In this document: positions 15,172 to 23,025 of the stretch, piece by piece
Layout: each line of letters begins with the position of its first letter
How positions within the stretch are numbered: the stretch's first letter is position 1
DNA from: Dehalobacter sp. CP
Lineage (GTDB): Bacteria; Bacillota_B; Desulfitobacteriia; Desulfitobacteriales; Syntrophobotulaceae
Length of the DNA: 23,510 nt
NCBI GenBank assembly: GCA_009910795.1
Contig: VMEE01000036.1
Coordinates: forward strand, 1-23,510
Reading direction: 5' to 3'
Notes under the pieces: generated by a model
The model's input: the letters and a program-made list of their open reading frames with translations, nothing else
Databases searched by the model: none
Told to the model about the DNA's origin: nothing
Made by a program: the position numbers and the translations under genes

Positions 15172-17217
15172 ATGATAGGTATTGGTGATAAGTATAAACG
15201 GCATAAGGTTAATGTTATTGACTTATTTGGCGCCTATAAAGAAAAGAGAGAAGAGGGTATCCGTGACGGAATCCGTGATGGTGTTAATTTCAAATATTTG
15301 GAAAGCCGAATTAATTCGTTAGAAAAGGGGAAATATACCCTTGTCGTTGCTGGTGAAGTAAGTGCAGGGAAATCAACTTTCTTAAACGCCTTGCTTGGTA
15401 CGGAAATACTTCCGGTAGATGTATTGCAGTCAACAAGCGCGATTTTGGAAATATTCAAACATCCCAAATCTTCTTTAAAAATAAAATATGCTTCTGGTTT
15501 AAACGAAACAATTTATGACGATATCATGACCCTGGAAGCTGATGAGGTTAAAGAAAAACTTCGGGATATTTGCTCAATACCGGATCAATATAGGCAAATA
15601 CCTATTACTTTACTTAATGAAATTATTATCACATCAGCAGACGAAAAGCCGATTGTAAATGACGATCTTATTAATTATCTTGAAAAAAAATCGGGGATAG
15701 ATCTAAAACCGCAAAGAGACACAATCACTCATTATATTGACAATCACGATAAAACTAATATTCCAATTGAAATTCAATTTGGATACCCGCTCAGATGGAA
15801 ATTCGATGAATTACGGCTTGTGGATACACCTGGAGTAAATGCGACGGGTGGCGTTCAAGACATTTCTTATGATTATTTCGAGAGTGCTAATGCAATTCTC
15901 TTTGTCCATCAAATAATACCTGTAGAATCCAAATCTCTTAGAGATTTTGTCAAATCAGTTATTACCGCAGATAGAAGTCGAGACGCTTTGTTTTTAATAT
16001 TAACGCATGCAGGGCATCACTATGCAGAGGTTGATAGATTGCTTGCTGAAGCGAGGCGGCTTTATAAAGACATTATTCCTGCTGAACGTATTCTTGCGGT
16101 TGATAGTATATTAAAGTTAATTCATGATAACCTGGAAAGCGGGAAAGACATTGAGCAAATAGAAGCGGGATCATCATCGAAAAGCCAATTAATTCCTTTT
16201 GTTGAAAAAAAGGCTTCAAAGGAAAGCACCGATCTATCTGCAACGTTCCTAAAGTGTTCGCGCTTTGAAGAACTGATCAGGGCAATCGATCGTTTTTCGA
16301 TGGAAGCTCCGAATCGGCAACTGTCCGAAATATTGGATAAAATAAGGAGTGGTTATAGCCAACAGTTTGAACAATATGGTGCAAAGTTAGAGCGTCTGAA
16401 TATCCAGAAAAGAAATCCCCAAGAGTTTGAAGTTGAGATAGATAGAATTCAGGGGGCGCTAAAGAAATATGAACACCTGGTGCATACTACTAAAGAGGAA
16501 GTGGCGAGGGAGTCTTCTGGAAGACATTCAGAATGGGTATCAGAGAAGATTACTTCTTTGAAGAATAAATACCCGGGACTTATGACACATAGCAATACTG
16601 ATGAAGAAACTCTTCGGAAACTCTTCGGAGATTTTATTAATGAAGTTACTTTAATTACTACAGAATTTTCAAAGTCGCTTACGTTAACATTAGGCTCCAA
16701 GTTGGAAACAACAGGTAGAGCCTTTAAAAGTGATCATAAGATTACTTTGCCTACGGTTGATCTGGGGGCAATTGAGGCGCAGGCATCACAAAAGGCTTAT
16801 AAGAAAGAAGCTATATATGAGTCAAGAACAGAAAGTTTCTGGGAAAATAAAAACTTTTTACATATTAAGAAGTGGGCTAAGATACACCGAACACATATCT
16901 ATGTAACTGGCCATATAGATGTTTACGATGAAGAGAAATTCTTAGCGGCTTTGAAAGATCTCATTCAAAAAGAATTTTACAAAATCATCAATGCATTACC
17001 AGCAAAATATAACGAAAATGTAAATCTTTACCTAAATATTTTTAACAAAGAAATGTTGGAAGAAATAAATGGCAGGAAAAGCGCTCTTGACGAAGAAAAG
17101 AATAAGAAGAAAAGCAATCAAGAAATCATAAATGATATTTCAGAAATCAATAAAAAAAAAGATGTGATCCCAGATTATTTGAGCAAAATCGAAGAAATGC
17201 TGGAGGACCTAAAATGA
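15172..17217 (+). CDS. Dynamin-like large GTPase (681 aa), first gene of the HerA/WHH operon
   Basis: The protein is a bacterial dynamin-family GTPase, expected to hydrolyse GTP and act at a membrane. Motifs are G1 GEVSAGKST (61-69), G2 around TSA (88-90) and G3 VDTPGV (217-222). The expected G4 (T/N-K-x-D) is not obvious; LTHAGH (277-282) occupies the right place and lacks the usual Lys and Asp, so guanine specificity may be altered. A long helical, charged region (about 400-681) follows, including a Lys/Glu-rich coiled coil near the end (630-681). It has no clear membrane anchor; the next gene supplies two TM helices. The start has GGAG seven bases upstream. Its stop overlaps the next gene by four bases. 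Confidence 0.85.
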   Translation: MIGIGDKYKRHKVNVIDLFGAYKEKREEGIRDGIRDGVNFKYLESRINSLEKGKYTLVVAGEVSAGKSTFLNALLGTEILPVDVLQSTSAILEIFKHPKSSLKIKYASGLNETIYDDIMTLEADEVKEKLRDICSIPDQYRQIPITLLNEIIITSADEKPIVNDDLINYLEKKSGIDLKPQRDTITHYIDNHDKTNIPIEIQFGYPLRWKFDELRLVDTPGVNATGGVQDISYDYFESANAILFVHQIIPVESKSLRDFVKSVITADRSRDALFLILTHAGHHYAEVDRLLAEARRLYKDIIPAERILAVDSILKLIHDNLESGKDIEQIEAGSSSKSQLIPFVEKKASKESTDLSATFLKCSRFEELIRAIDRFSMEAPNRQLSEILDKIRSGYSQQFEQYGAKLERLNIQKRNPQEFEVEIDRIQGALKKYEHLVHTTKEEVARESSGRHSEWVSEKITSLKNKYPGLMTHSNTDEETLRKLFGDFINEVTLITTEFSKSLTLTLGSKLETTGRAFKSDHKITLPTVDLGAIEAQASQKAYKKEAIYESRTESFWENKNFLHIKKWAKIHRTHIYVTGHIDVYDEEKFLAALKDLIQKEFYKIINALPAKYNENVNLYLNIFNKEMLEEINGRKSALDEEKNKKKSNQEIINDISEINKKKDVIPDYLSKIEEMLEDLK

Positions 17218-17888
17218 TAGACAGGATACACGGTAAAATAAAAAATGACATTTCCGAAGAATTTGAAATACTCCGGAAAGAACTCCAGATTTATCTTAGG
17301 GACGATTTCATAATTGAGCAAAATCGGCTGTTTCTGAAAGATCACGTACCGCAAGAGATAATCAATAAGGCAGAAATTCTCACTGACACTCTTCTAAATT
17401 ATTTAATGGAAGAAGCTGCGGCTTTTCTTCAAGGAGCAGATATCGATATTCAGAATTCTTTTTATAGAGAGGACTTCAGAGCGCGTTTCAGATTATGGGC
17501 CGCACAAGTCGAGAACAACCTCCGGTTAGACCCATCAATCGTTGAGTTTAACCGTGACCCGAGATTAATAAATGGACTAATAGCGGGTGGGATTACTTTT
17601 ATAACCGGCGCGGCAATTACGTCTTTGGTGTTTGTGCCGACATCAGCAATCGCTGTAATTGTCTCCGGCATCATGATTTTAGTTGTCTCTGCAATTGCAT
17701 ATAAAGTAGCTCATAACAAAAGCGCTAAGGGCACCCGTGAAACCATAAAAAAAGATATAGAAAGTTATATGGGCGCGTCGGAAATTCAGGTTAGTAAATG
17801 GCTGGAAGGTGTTATTAAAGAATTTTCTGATGATTTTGTGTCGTTTTGTCAAAAAAACGGATTAGAGTATAAAGGTACAATTGCATGA
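17214..17888 (+). CDS. Helical membrane protein with two TM segments, GTPase partner (224 aa)
   Basis: I do not recognise a named family. The first ~120 residues are charged and helical. Two adjacent hydrophobic helices then form a hairpin (about 122-142 LINGLIAGGITFITGAAITSL, and 144-165 in VPTSAIAVIVSGIMILVVSA), followed by a helical soluble tail. This layout resembles the membrane-inserting or helical-bundle part of bacterial dynamin-like proteins supplied as a separate chain, so it may be the membrane paddle of the upstream GTPase. Both ends overlap the neighbouring genes by four bases, implying coupled translation and fixed stoichiometry. Confidence 0.7.
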   Translation: MIDRIHGKIKNDISEEFEILRKELQIYLRDDFIIEQNRLFLKDHVPQEIINKAEILTDTLLNYLMEEAAAFLQGADIDIQNSFYREDFRARFRLWAAQVENNLRLDPSIVEFNRDPRLINGLIAGGITFITGAAITSLVFVPTSAIAVIVSGIMILVVSAIAYKVAHNKSAKGTRETIKKDIESYMGASEIQVSKWLEGVIKEFSDDFVSFCQKNGLEYKGTIA

Positions 17889-20800
17889 ATGAAGTGAAAG
17901 AGAAAGGTTTTTCAATAGAGCAAGCATATTCAATTCTTGTGCCTTGGTGGGGGGATAATCGTGAAAACTCTTCAATTGCATTAAGAACGGAAGATAGTGC
18001 TCAGCGCATCTTGGGGAAGGCATACTTATTCCCTATCACCGAGATAACCATAGGCAGCTCAACGGAAAATATTCAAGAATTCCTAAATTCACGATATCAA
18101 ACTATTCTTGCTGCATCTTATTCTGCCGGTCTCAACGTGGCTACAATCATAAAAGGTGAAAAGGGAAAAATAAAAGTATTTCTGGGTTTCTGGACAGGCG
18201 ATAAAGATAATCAAAAACCTCAATACTTTCAGGCTCTATTAAATGGAATTCTTCCGGGAGAGAAGATTAAGTTTGATGAGAGTTGCAATATTTCTTCACT
18301 GATCGACAAGCTACCAAATGGCGGTGTCGTAACCGGTATTCCGTCCATGCGAACCGGCGATAAAGATCAGTATTTTAATTTTTCATCAGTTATTAGAAGT
18401 ATGTATGGTCGTGAGTATGTGTTGATTATCGCAGCCAGTCCAATCAGTCGTCCTGTCATGCAAGATCGACTATTGGCGTTGCTAAGTTTTCGAGATAAAT
18501 GCCACGAACTGGCAAAGTTCACGGAAGGGAAAGAAGAAGGAGATGGGGTTTCAATATCAGTAAATGAAAATAAAATATTTGGGACATCTATATCAAAGGG
18601 GCATAGCGTTGGTGCTACCGCGGGCTTCGGTATCCCTGTTGGACCAGTAATATTCGGTAGTGGTGGAACTTATTCTTATAACTGGTCAAAAGTAACTTCA
18701 GAAAGTTCTAACAAAGGTACGTCTGAAACACTTTTAAAAAATGAATCAAAATCATTTTCCAGAGAGATACAGAACGGATTGGCTATGGAGTTGGAAGAAA
18801 TTACCCAATCCTTTATTGAAAGAATGATGCAGGGTTTTAATACTGGTTTCTGGGAAACAACCGTCACCTTTGCCGCACAGGATCAAATATCTTGCGATAT
18901 ATTGGGTGGAAGTTTTATCGGAGAATTATCTAAACCGAGTGAAAAACTATATCCTGCCCGTTTATATGTTGCTAATATTGATAAAGATAAACTACTTTTT
19001 CTGCCAAAGACAGATACAAATAATCCTATCTTTCCTAAAAGTCTTTGCTCATATATAACGAGCCAGGAATTAGCACAGTTATCGGCGCCTCCTTCGGAAT
19101 CCCTGCCAGGTTATGAAATCAAAAGAATGCCTGCATTGGCGCTGACTGATAGTGCTCCTACCGGTGAGATTATTTTAGGACCTATTGCCGACTATGGAAG
19201 CCCAATAGACAGCTCATTAATGTCACTCTCAAAGAAGGATTTGAATAAGCATTTATTTGTTTGCGGGCTGACGGGCAGTGGTAAAACTACAACTGTAAAA
19301 CATATTCTAAAAAGTATAACCAAAAATAACAATCCTATTCCTTTCCTCGTATTAGAGTCAGCAAAGCGGGATTATCGCCAGTTGCTTGCTGATAATGCTT
19401 TTATGGAAAAGCTGAATATATTTACAATCGGAGATTCAAGAGTAAGCCCAATCCGCTTCAATCCTTTTTATGTGCAATACGGTGTCCACCCACTGGTTCA
19501 TATTGATTATCTAAAAGCTATCTTCAATGCCAGCTTTTCTCTTTATGGACCAATGCCTCACATAGTTGAAAAATGCTTACACAACATTTACCTAAAACGA
19601 AACTGGGATCTTACGACTGGTTATCACCCTCATTTTGTTGATCAAAACGGATATTACACAGAAGAAGCGTACAAGCAACATGAACATTATTACTATTTTC
19701 CTACACTTTCCGATCTGAGACAAGAAGTTGATAATTATGTAAAAAACAAATTGGAATATAAAGGAGAATTACAAGATAATATACGGACTGCTATAATTGC
19801 ACGAATTGATAGCTTGAGCGTTGGAGCAAAAGGGCTCATGTTCAACACCTATGATTTTTATCCAATGCAAGAACTATTAAATAAAAGCACGATTTTTGAA
19901 ATGGAAAATCTTGCAGACGATGATGATAAGGCCTTTTTTGTTGGCTTGGTATTGGTGTTAATAAGTGAGTATCGTCAAAAAGATAATCCTGCGGTAAATC
20001 CTGGTTCTAAGAACGAAGGCCTCCAACATTTCTTGGTAATCGAAGAAGCTCACAGATTACTGAAAAATGTGAGCACTGAACGAACCAGTGAAATGATGGG
20101 TAATCCTAAAGGGAAAGCGGTGGAGGTATTTTGTAATGTAATATCTGAAATGCGTTCTTTAGGCCAGGGGGTAGCTGTGGTAGAGCAAATACCGACCAAA
20201 ATTTCGCCTGATGTTATAAAGAACTCAAATACAAAAATTGTACATCGAATTGTTTCTAAAGATGACCAATCAATCTTAGCCGGTTCTTTAAGTATTAGTG
20301 ATGAGGATACCTTGTATCTCAACAGATTAAAGACAGGGCATGCGCTCTGTCATAAAGAAGGAATGGAAAGGCCCGTTGAGTGCAAAATTCACACTGATGT
20401 AAAAACCTATGCTATCAGCGATGATACAATAAAGAGAATAATGGAAAGTAATAATTTCTCATTACATTGTTTAGAGGCATATGAATTAACAAACATTCTT
20501 GGCAAAGAAGGTCGGGAAATAGTTCTTCAGTTTTTCAATTCATTGTGTTCACTCAACAGTAACACGATAGAAGGGCTTGCTACTCTATTAATAGCGAAAT
20601 TGAAAAAGTTATCATTGCTAAAAAATTGTCAAGAATTAAAAAATAATATTTATATCGATTATACAGTTAAATCCCTTATGGAGATCCTGTCTAAGGGTAT
20701 TTACTCGAAAAGGGCAAACTTTCCGGAAGGACTTAAAGAAAATTTAGTAGACCTGATTACGAAGGATAATTTATCGGTTCATAAGAAAGTAATGGAAAGC

Positions 20801-21010
20801 TTCAAAATATTTTGGGAAGAGGAGCCGCAAAAATATATATCAGAAATTGTCCTAAACTTAAGCATTAAATATCTTGCGTCAGATCTTTCTGGTTTAAGCC
20901 AAGAAAAAGTAAACAAAATGGTTGAAAAGTTTTTCTTATTACTGGATCGGGTTATAACCAAGCAAATCAGCTCCAATGTTGTTGAAAAACTCGGAGGACA
21001 AAATGATTGA
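17885..21010 (+). CDS. HerA/VirB4-like pumping ATPase with large N- and C-terminal extensions (1041 aa)
   Basis: The core is a HerA/FtsK-superfamily ATPase: Walker A GLTGSGKTTT (461-470), Walker B FLVIEEAHRLL (716-726), then the HerA/VirB4-type segment VVEQIPTKISPDVIKNSN (765-782) and IVHRI with a likely arginine finger (R788). Such hexamers move DNA or, in secretion systems, protein. The first ~450 residues are unusual: an alpha/beta part (1-200), then a Ser/Gly-rich stretch (about 221-290, with GTSISKGHSVGATAGFG and KGTSETL) and a helical section. The last ~200 residues are helical. The gene overlaps the previous by four bases and the WHH nuclease gene by eight, so ATPase and nuclease are probably made as partners. 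DNA translocation versus effector export cannot be settled from sequence. Confidence 0.85.
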   Translation: MNEVKEKGFSIEQAYSILVPWWGDNRENSSIALRTEDSAQRILGKAYLFPITEITIGSSTENIQEFLNSRYQTILAASYSAGLNVATIIKGEKGKIKVFLGFWTGDKDNQKPQYFQALLNGILPGEKIKFDESCNISSLIDKLPNGGVVTGIPSMRTGDKDQYFNFSSVIRSMYGREYVLIIAASPISRPVMQDRLLALLSFRDKCHELAKFTEGKEEGDGVSISVNENKIFGTSISKGHSVGATAGFGIPVGPVIFGSGGTYSYNWSKVTSESSNKGTSETLLKNESKSFSREIQNGLAMELEEITQSFIERMMQGFNTGFWETTVTFAAQDQISCDILGGSFIGELSKPSEKLYPARLYVANIDKDKLLFLPKTDTNNPIFPKSLCSYITSQELAQLSAPPSESLPGYEIKRMPALALTDSAPTGEIILGPIADYGSPIDSSLMSLSKKDLNKHLFVCGLTGSGKTTTVKHILKSITKNNNPIPFLVLESAKRDYRQLLADNAFMEKLNIFTIGDSRVSPIRFNPFYVQYGVHPLVHIDYLKAIFNASFSLYGPMPHIVEKCLHNIYLKRNWDLTTGYHPHFVDQNGYYTEEAYKQHEHYYYFPTLSDLRQEVDNYVKNKLEYKGELQDNIRTAIIARIDSLSVGAKGLMFNTYDFYPMQELLNKSTIFEMENLADDDDKAFFVGLVLVLISEYRQKDNPAVNPGSKNEGLQHFLVIEEAHRLLKNVSTERTSEMMGNPKGKAVEVFCNVISEMRSLGQGVAVVEQIPTKISPDVIKNSNTKIVHRIVSKDDQSILAGSLSISDEDTLYLNRLKTGHALCHKEGMERPVECKIHTDVKTYAISDDTIKRIMESNNFSLHCLEAYELTNILGKEGREIVLQFFNSLCSLNSNTIEGLATLLIAKLKKLSLLKNCQELKNNIYIDYTVKSLMEILSKGIYSKRANFPEGLKENLVDLITKDNLSVHKKVMESFKIFWEEEPQKYISEIVLNLSIKYLASDLSGLSQEKVNKMVEKFFLLLDRVITKQISSNVVEKLGGQND

Positions 21011-21602
21011 AACATTGTCTTCTGTAGTTCAGGAAATGAAGCCCCTTGTAACCAGTAACAAAGAAGCGTCAATAAACCCTTTAAAGGAAACCATTGAAAA
21101 CAGAGTCACTGAAACGCCAATTCTGAATTTGATTGATACCATAGATAATACTTCGTTGGAGTGCCTTAAAGCGCAGAATGAAAGTATCAGAATTCCAACG
21201 AGAAATGAATCGCTTGAAGGTAGTAAACATCCAGAGACTGGTGTTGAATTCGAGAAAAAGACGATTAAGGTAAATGGTGAAACCATAGAAGTAGTTGTTC
21301 CACAATTTGATAGCGAATTTGATGCAATGTTACCTGATAATTTAAAAGAGGCTTCAGATAAAGATCAGTTTGCAGAATGCAATCGGCAACTAATAGAGGC
21401 CGTAGATTCTGATCTGGAATTCAAAGCTAAATTTAATGAACAGCAATTAGAACAAATCGAGAACAAGGATACTCCTGACGGTTATACATGGCACCATGAT
21501 GCGGAAGTTGGGAAAATGCAACTTGTGGACTCAGAAATACATTCCAGAACTGGACATACTGGTGGAAAATTAATCTGGGGCGGCGGCTCTGAAAATAGAT
21601 AA
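21003..21602 (+). CDS. WHH-type HNH/Endonuclease VII nuclease effector (199 aa)
   Basis: The C-terminal half (about 75-199) is the HNH/EndoVII nuclease module with conserved WHH used in polymorphic toxins: HPETGVEF (76-83), FDSEFDAMLPD, ECNRQLIEAV, then the metal-binding and catalytic GYTWHHD (160-166), GKMQLVDSEIH (170-180) and TGHTGG (183-188). The expected activity is DNA or RNA cleavage. The N-terminal ~75 residues are Ser/Thr/Asn-rich with no recognised export domain, and could be an adaptor to the HerA ATPase, whose reading frame overlaps this gene's start. The ATG at 21003 has GGAGG five bases upstream. All catalytic histidines are present, so it should be active and toxic if free. The next gene encodes a matching immunity protein. 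Confidence 0.88.
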   Translation: MIETLSSVVQEMKPLVTSNKEASINPLKETIENRVTETPILNLIDTIDNTSLECLKAQNESIRIPTRNESLEGSKHPETGVEFEKKTIKVNGETIEVVVPQFDSEFDAMLPDNLKEASDKDQFAECNRQLIEAVDSDLEFKAKFNEQQLEQIENKDTPDGYTWHHDAEVGKMQLVDSEIHSRTGHTGGKLIWGGGSENR

Positions 21603-21615
21603 TAAGGAGGATATC

Positions 21616-22032
21616 ATGAGTGTTAGTGCCTGGAAATATGTAAAAACACTGAATAATAAAAAAGATATCAAAAGGTTTGAAGAAATAATTCATAAAGTAT
21701 TACCAAGCGATTATAAAGAAATTGTAGGCAATTATAATGGCGGGCGGCCAGATAAAAGTGCCGTCATGTTACAAAGTAAAAGGGAAGTAGTATTCAAAAC
21801 ATTGTTATCTTTTAATAAAGAGGATAAGGAAAACATTTTTGCTGTTTACGATTGGGTAGGATCTCAGTTACAGAAAGGCCTTATTCCATTTGCAATTGAT
21901 CCTGCTGGCAATTACTTTTGTTTTGACTATAATAATAACAAAAATGGATCAGTGGTTTTTTGGAATCACGAAAATCAGCAATACATTTTAATATGCAATA
22001 CATTTACGCAATTATTAGAGAATATGTACTGA
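21616..22032 (+). CDS. SUKH-superfamily (SMI1/KNR4) immunity protein (138 aa)
   Basis: SUKH proteins bind and neutralise nuclease toxins. This one shows the family pattern: LPSDYKEIVGNYNGGRP (29-45), IPFAIDPAGNYFCFDY (about 90-105) and VVFWNHE (113-119), with a helical end (TFTQLLENMY). It begins 13 bases after the nuclease stop with AGGAGG five bases before its ATG, a stronger site than its neighbours have, which fits the need for the inhibitor to be abundant. SUKH/WHH pairing is common in polymorphic toxin loci, so its target is very probably the upstream nuclease. Confidence 0.88.
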   Translation: MSVSAWKYVKTLNNKKDIKRFEEIIHKVLPSDYKEIVGNYNGGRPDKSAVMLQSKREVVFKTLLSFNKEDKENIFAVYDWVGSQLQKGLIPFAIDPAGNYFCFDYNNNKNGSVVFWNHENQQYILICNTFTQLLENMY

Positions 22033-22097
22033 AGATTAGGATAATATATTAATTCTGGAGTCAGTTCATTAACGAATGAAGGTGATTTGAGGTAACA

Positions 22098-22835
22098 ATG
22101 AAAGAGATTAAGTCAGTATTATTTAGGATAATTTTTAACCTACCTCTTGGATTTTTATTCTTGAAAATATTGGGAGGTATGAATCCACATTTGTGCCTCA
22201 ATCAAATAAATATGAAATCTATTTTTTATTCTGCACATGCAGATACTCTTCCTGCCTGGTTTTTGGCGATGATCTATTTGTCTTTACTACTCTTAGCTGG
22301 CGAAATTGTATCGACCCTTGGCGAATGGCTAATCAATTGGCTGTTTGAATTCCCTGCTTTCTGGAATAAAAAAGAAACAAAGCCAGATGATAACTTTGAA
22401 AAAATAAAACCTTGCGGAGAGACATATATTTCACATAAAATGCTTGTCGCGGCATTAGGCGGCGTTGGTGACTTTTCTGAATTGCACTTTGCGCTATCTC
22501 GGTTATTGGCAGGCGCAGCCTGGTTATGTTTGCTCGCACTTACTTGCTTTCCTTCCTGGTGGCTTGGTTTATTGCTTATCGCAGTGATTGCAGTGATTAT
22601 CGGTCTTCTTAAAAAGTGTTTAAAGCGGTATTGTATTCCTTATATCATGCTGTTTCTTTCAGTATTATTTATTGTGGTTTTGGTATTAGCTAAATATTTT
22701 AATAGCTTTGATTTAATGTATTCAATGTTAGTTGCCACGTTAGCTTTTATATTGCTATTTGCCTCGTGCATATACCGATCTGTTGCAAATGTGATCAACT
22801 ACTCAGCGGCGGGGGCGGCAGGGACCGTTCCTTAA
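22098..22835 (+). CDS. Polytopic membrane protein, unknown function (245 aa)
   Basis: No family is recognised. Hydrophobic segments lie at about 9-27, 53-76, 134-151, 153-171, 179-198 and 207-228, giving five or six membrane helices, with a charged loop (about 88-112) between the second and third. It follows the immunity gene by 65 bases with its own ribosome site (GAGG, five bases before ATG) and is in the same direction, so it may belong to the operon. The ending AAGAAGTVP is low-complexity. It could be a second immunity factor, a membrane channel or anchor for the GTPase/ATPase machinery, or an unrelated gene. Confidence 0.6.
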   Translation: MKEIKSVLFRIIFNLPLGFLFLKILGGMNPHLCLNQINMKSIFYSAHADTLPAWFLAMIYLSLLLLAGEIVSTLGEWLINWLFEFPAFWNKKETKPDDNFEKIKPCGETYISHKMLVAALGGVGDFSELHFALSRLLAGAAWLCLLALTCFPSWWLGLLLIAVIAVIIGLLKKCLKRYCIPYIMLFLSVLFIVVLVLAKYFNSFDLMYSMLVATLAFILLFASCIYRSVANVINYSAAGAAGTVP

Positions 22836-22927
22836 AAAATGGCCCCGAGAAATAAGTGTTTATTCCGAAATAATGACAGCAGGTAAAATGGTTAGGTTAA
22901 GTTACTCAGAAAACAAAGGAGGGTAAA

Positions 22928-22954
22928 ATGGCAAACTATAAAACGGTAATTTAA
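22928..22954 (+). pseudogene. Start of a truncated gene (MANYKTVI)
   Basis: A strong ribosome site (AGGAGGG, 22917-22923) precedes an ATG after four bases, but the frame closes after eight codons (MANYKTVI, stop 22952-22954). The IS5-family element probably begins at about this point, so this may be the 5' end of a gene interrupted by it. The evidence is only the ribosome site and position. Confidence 0.3.
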
Positions 22955-23025
22955 CCTTAAATATCTTGTAACTATATGATATATATGGTAATATTGTGAA
23001 TATTAAACCCTAAAGAGTCCTCCCC

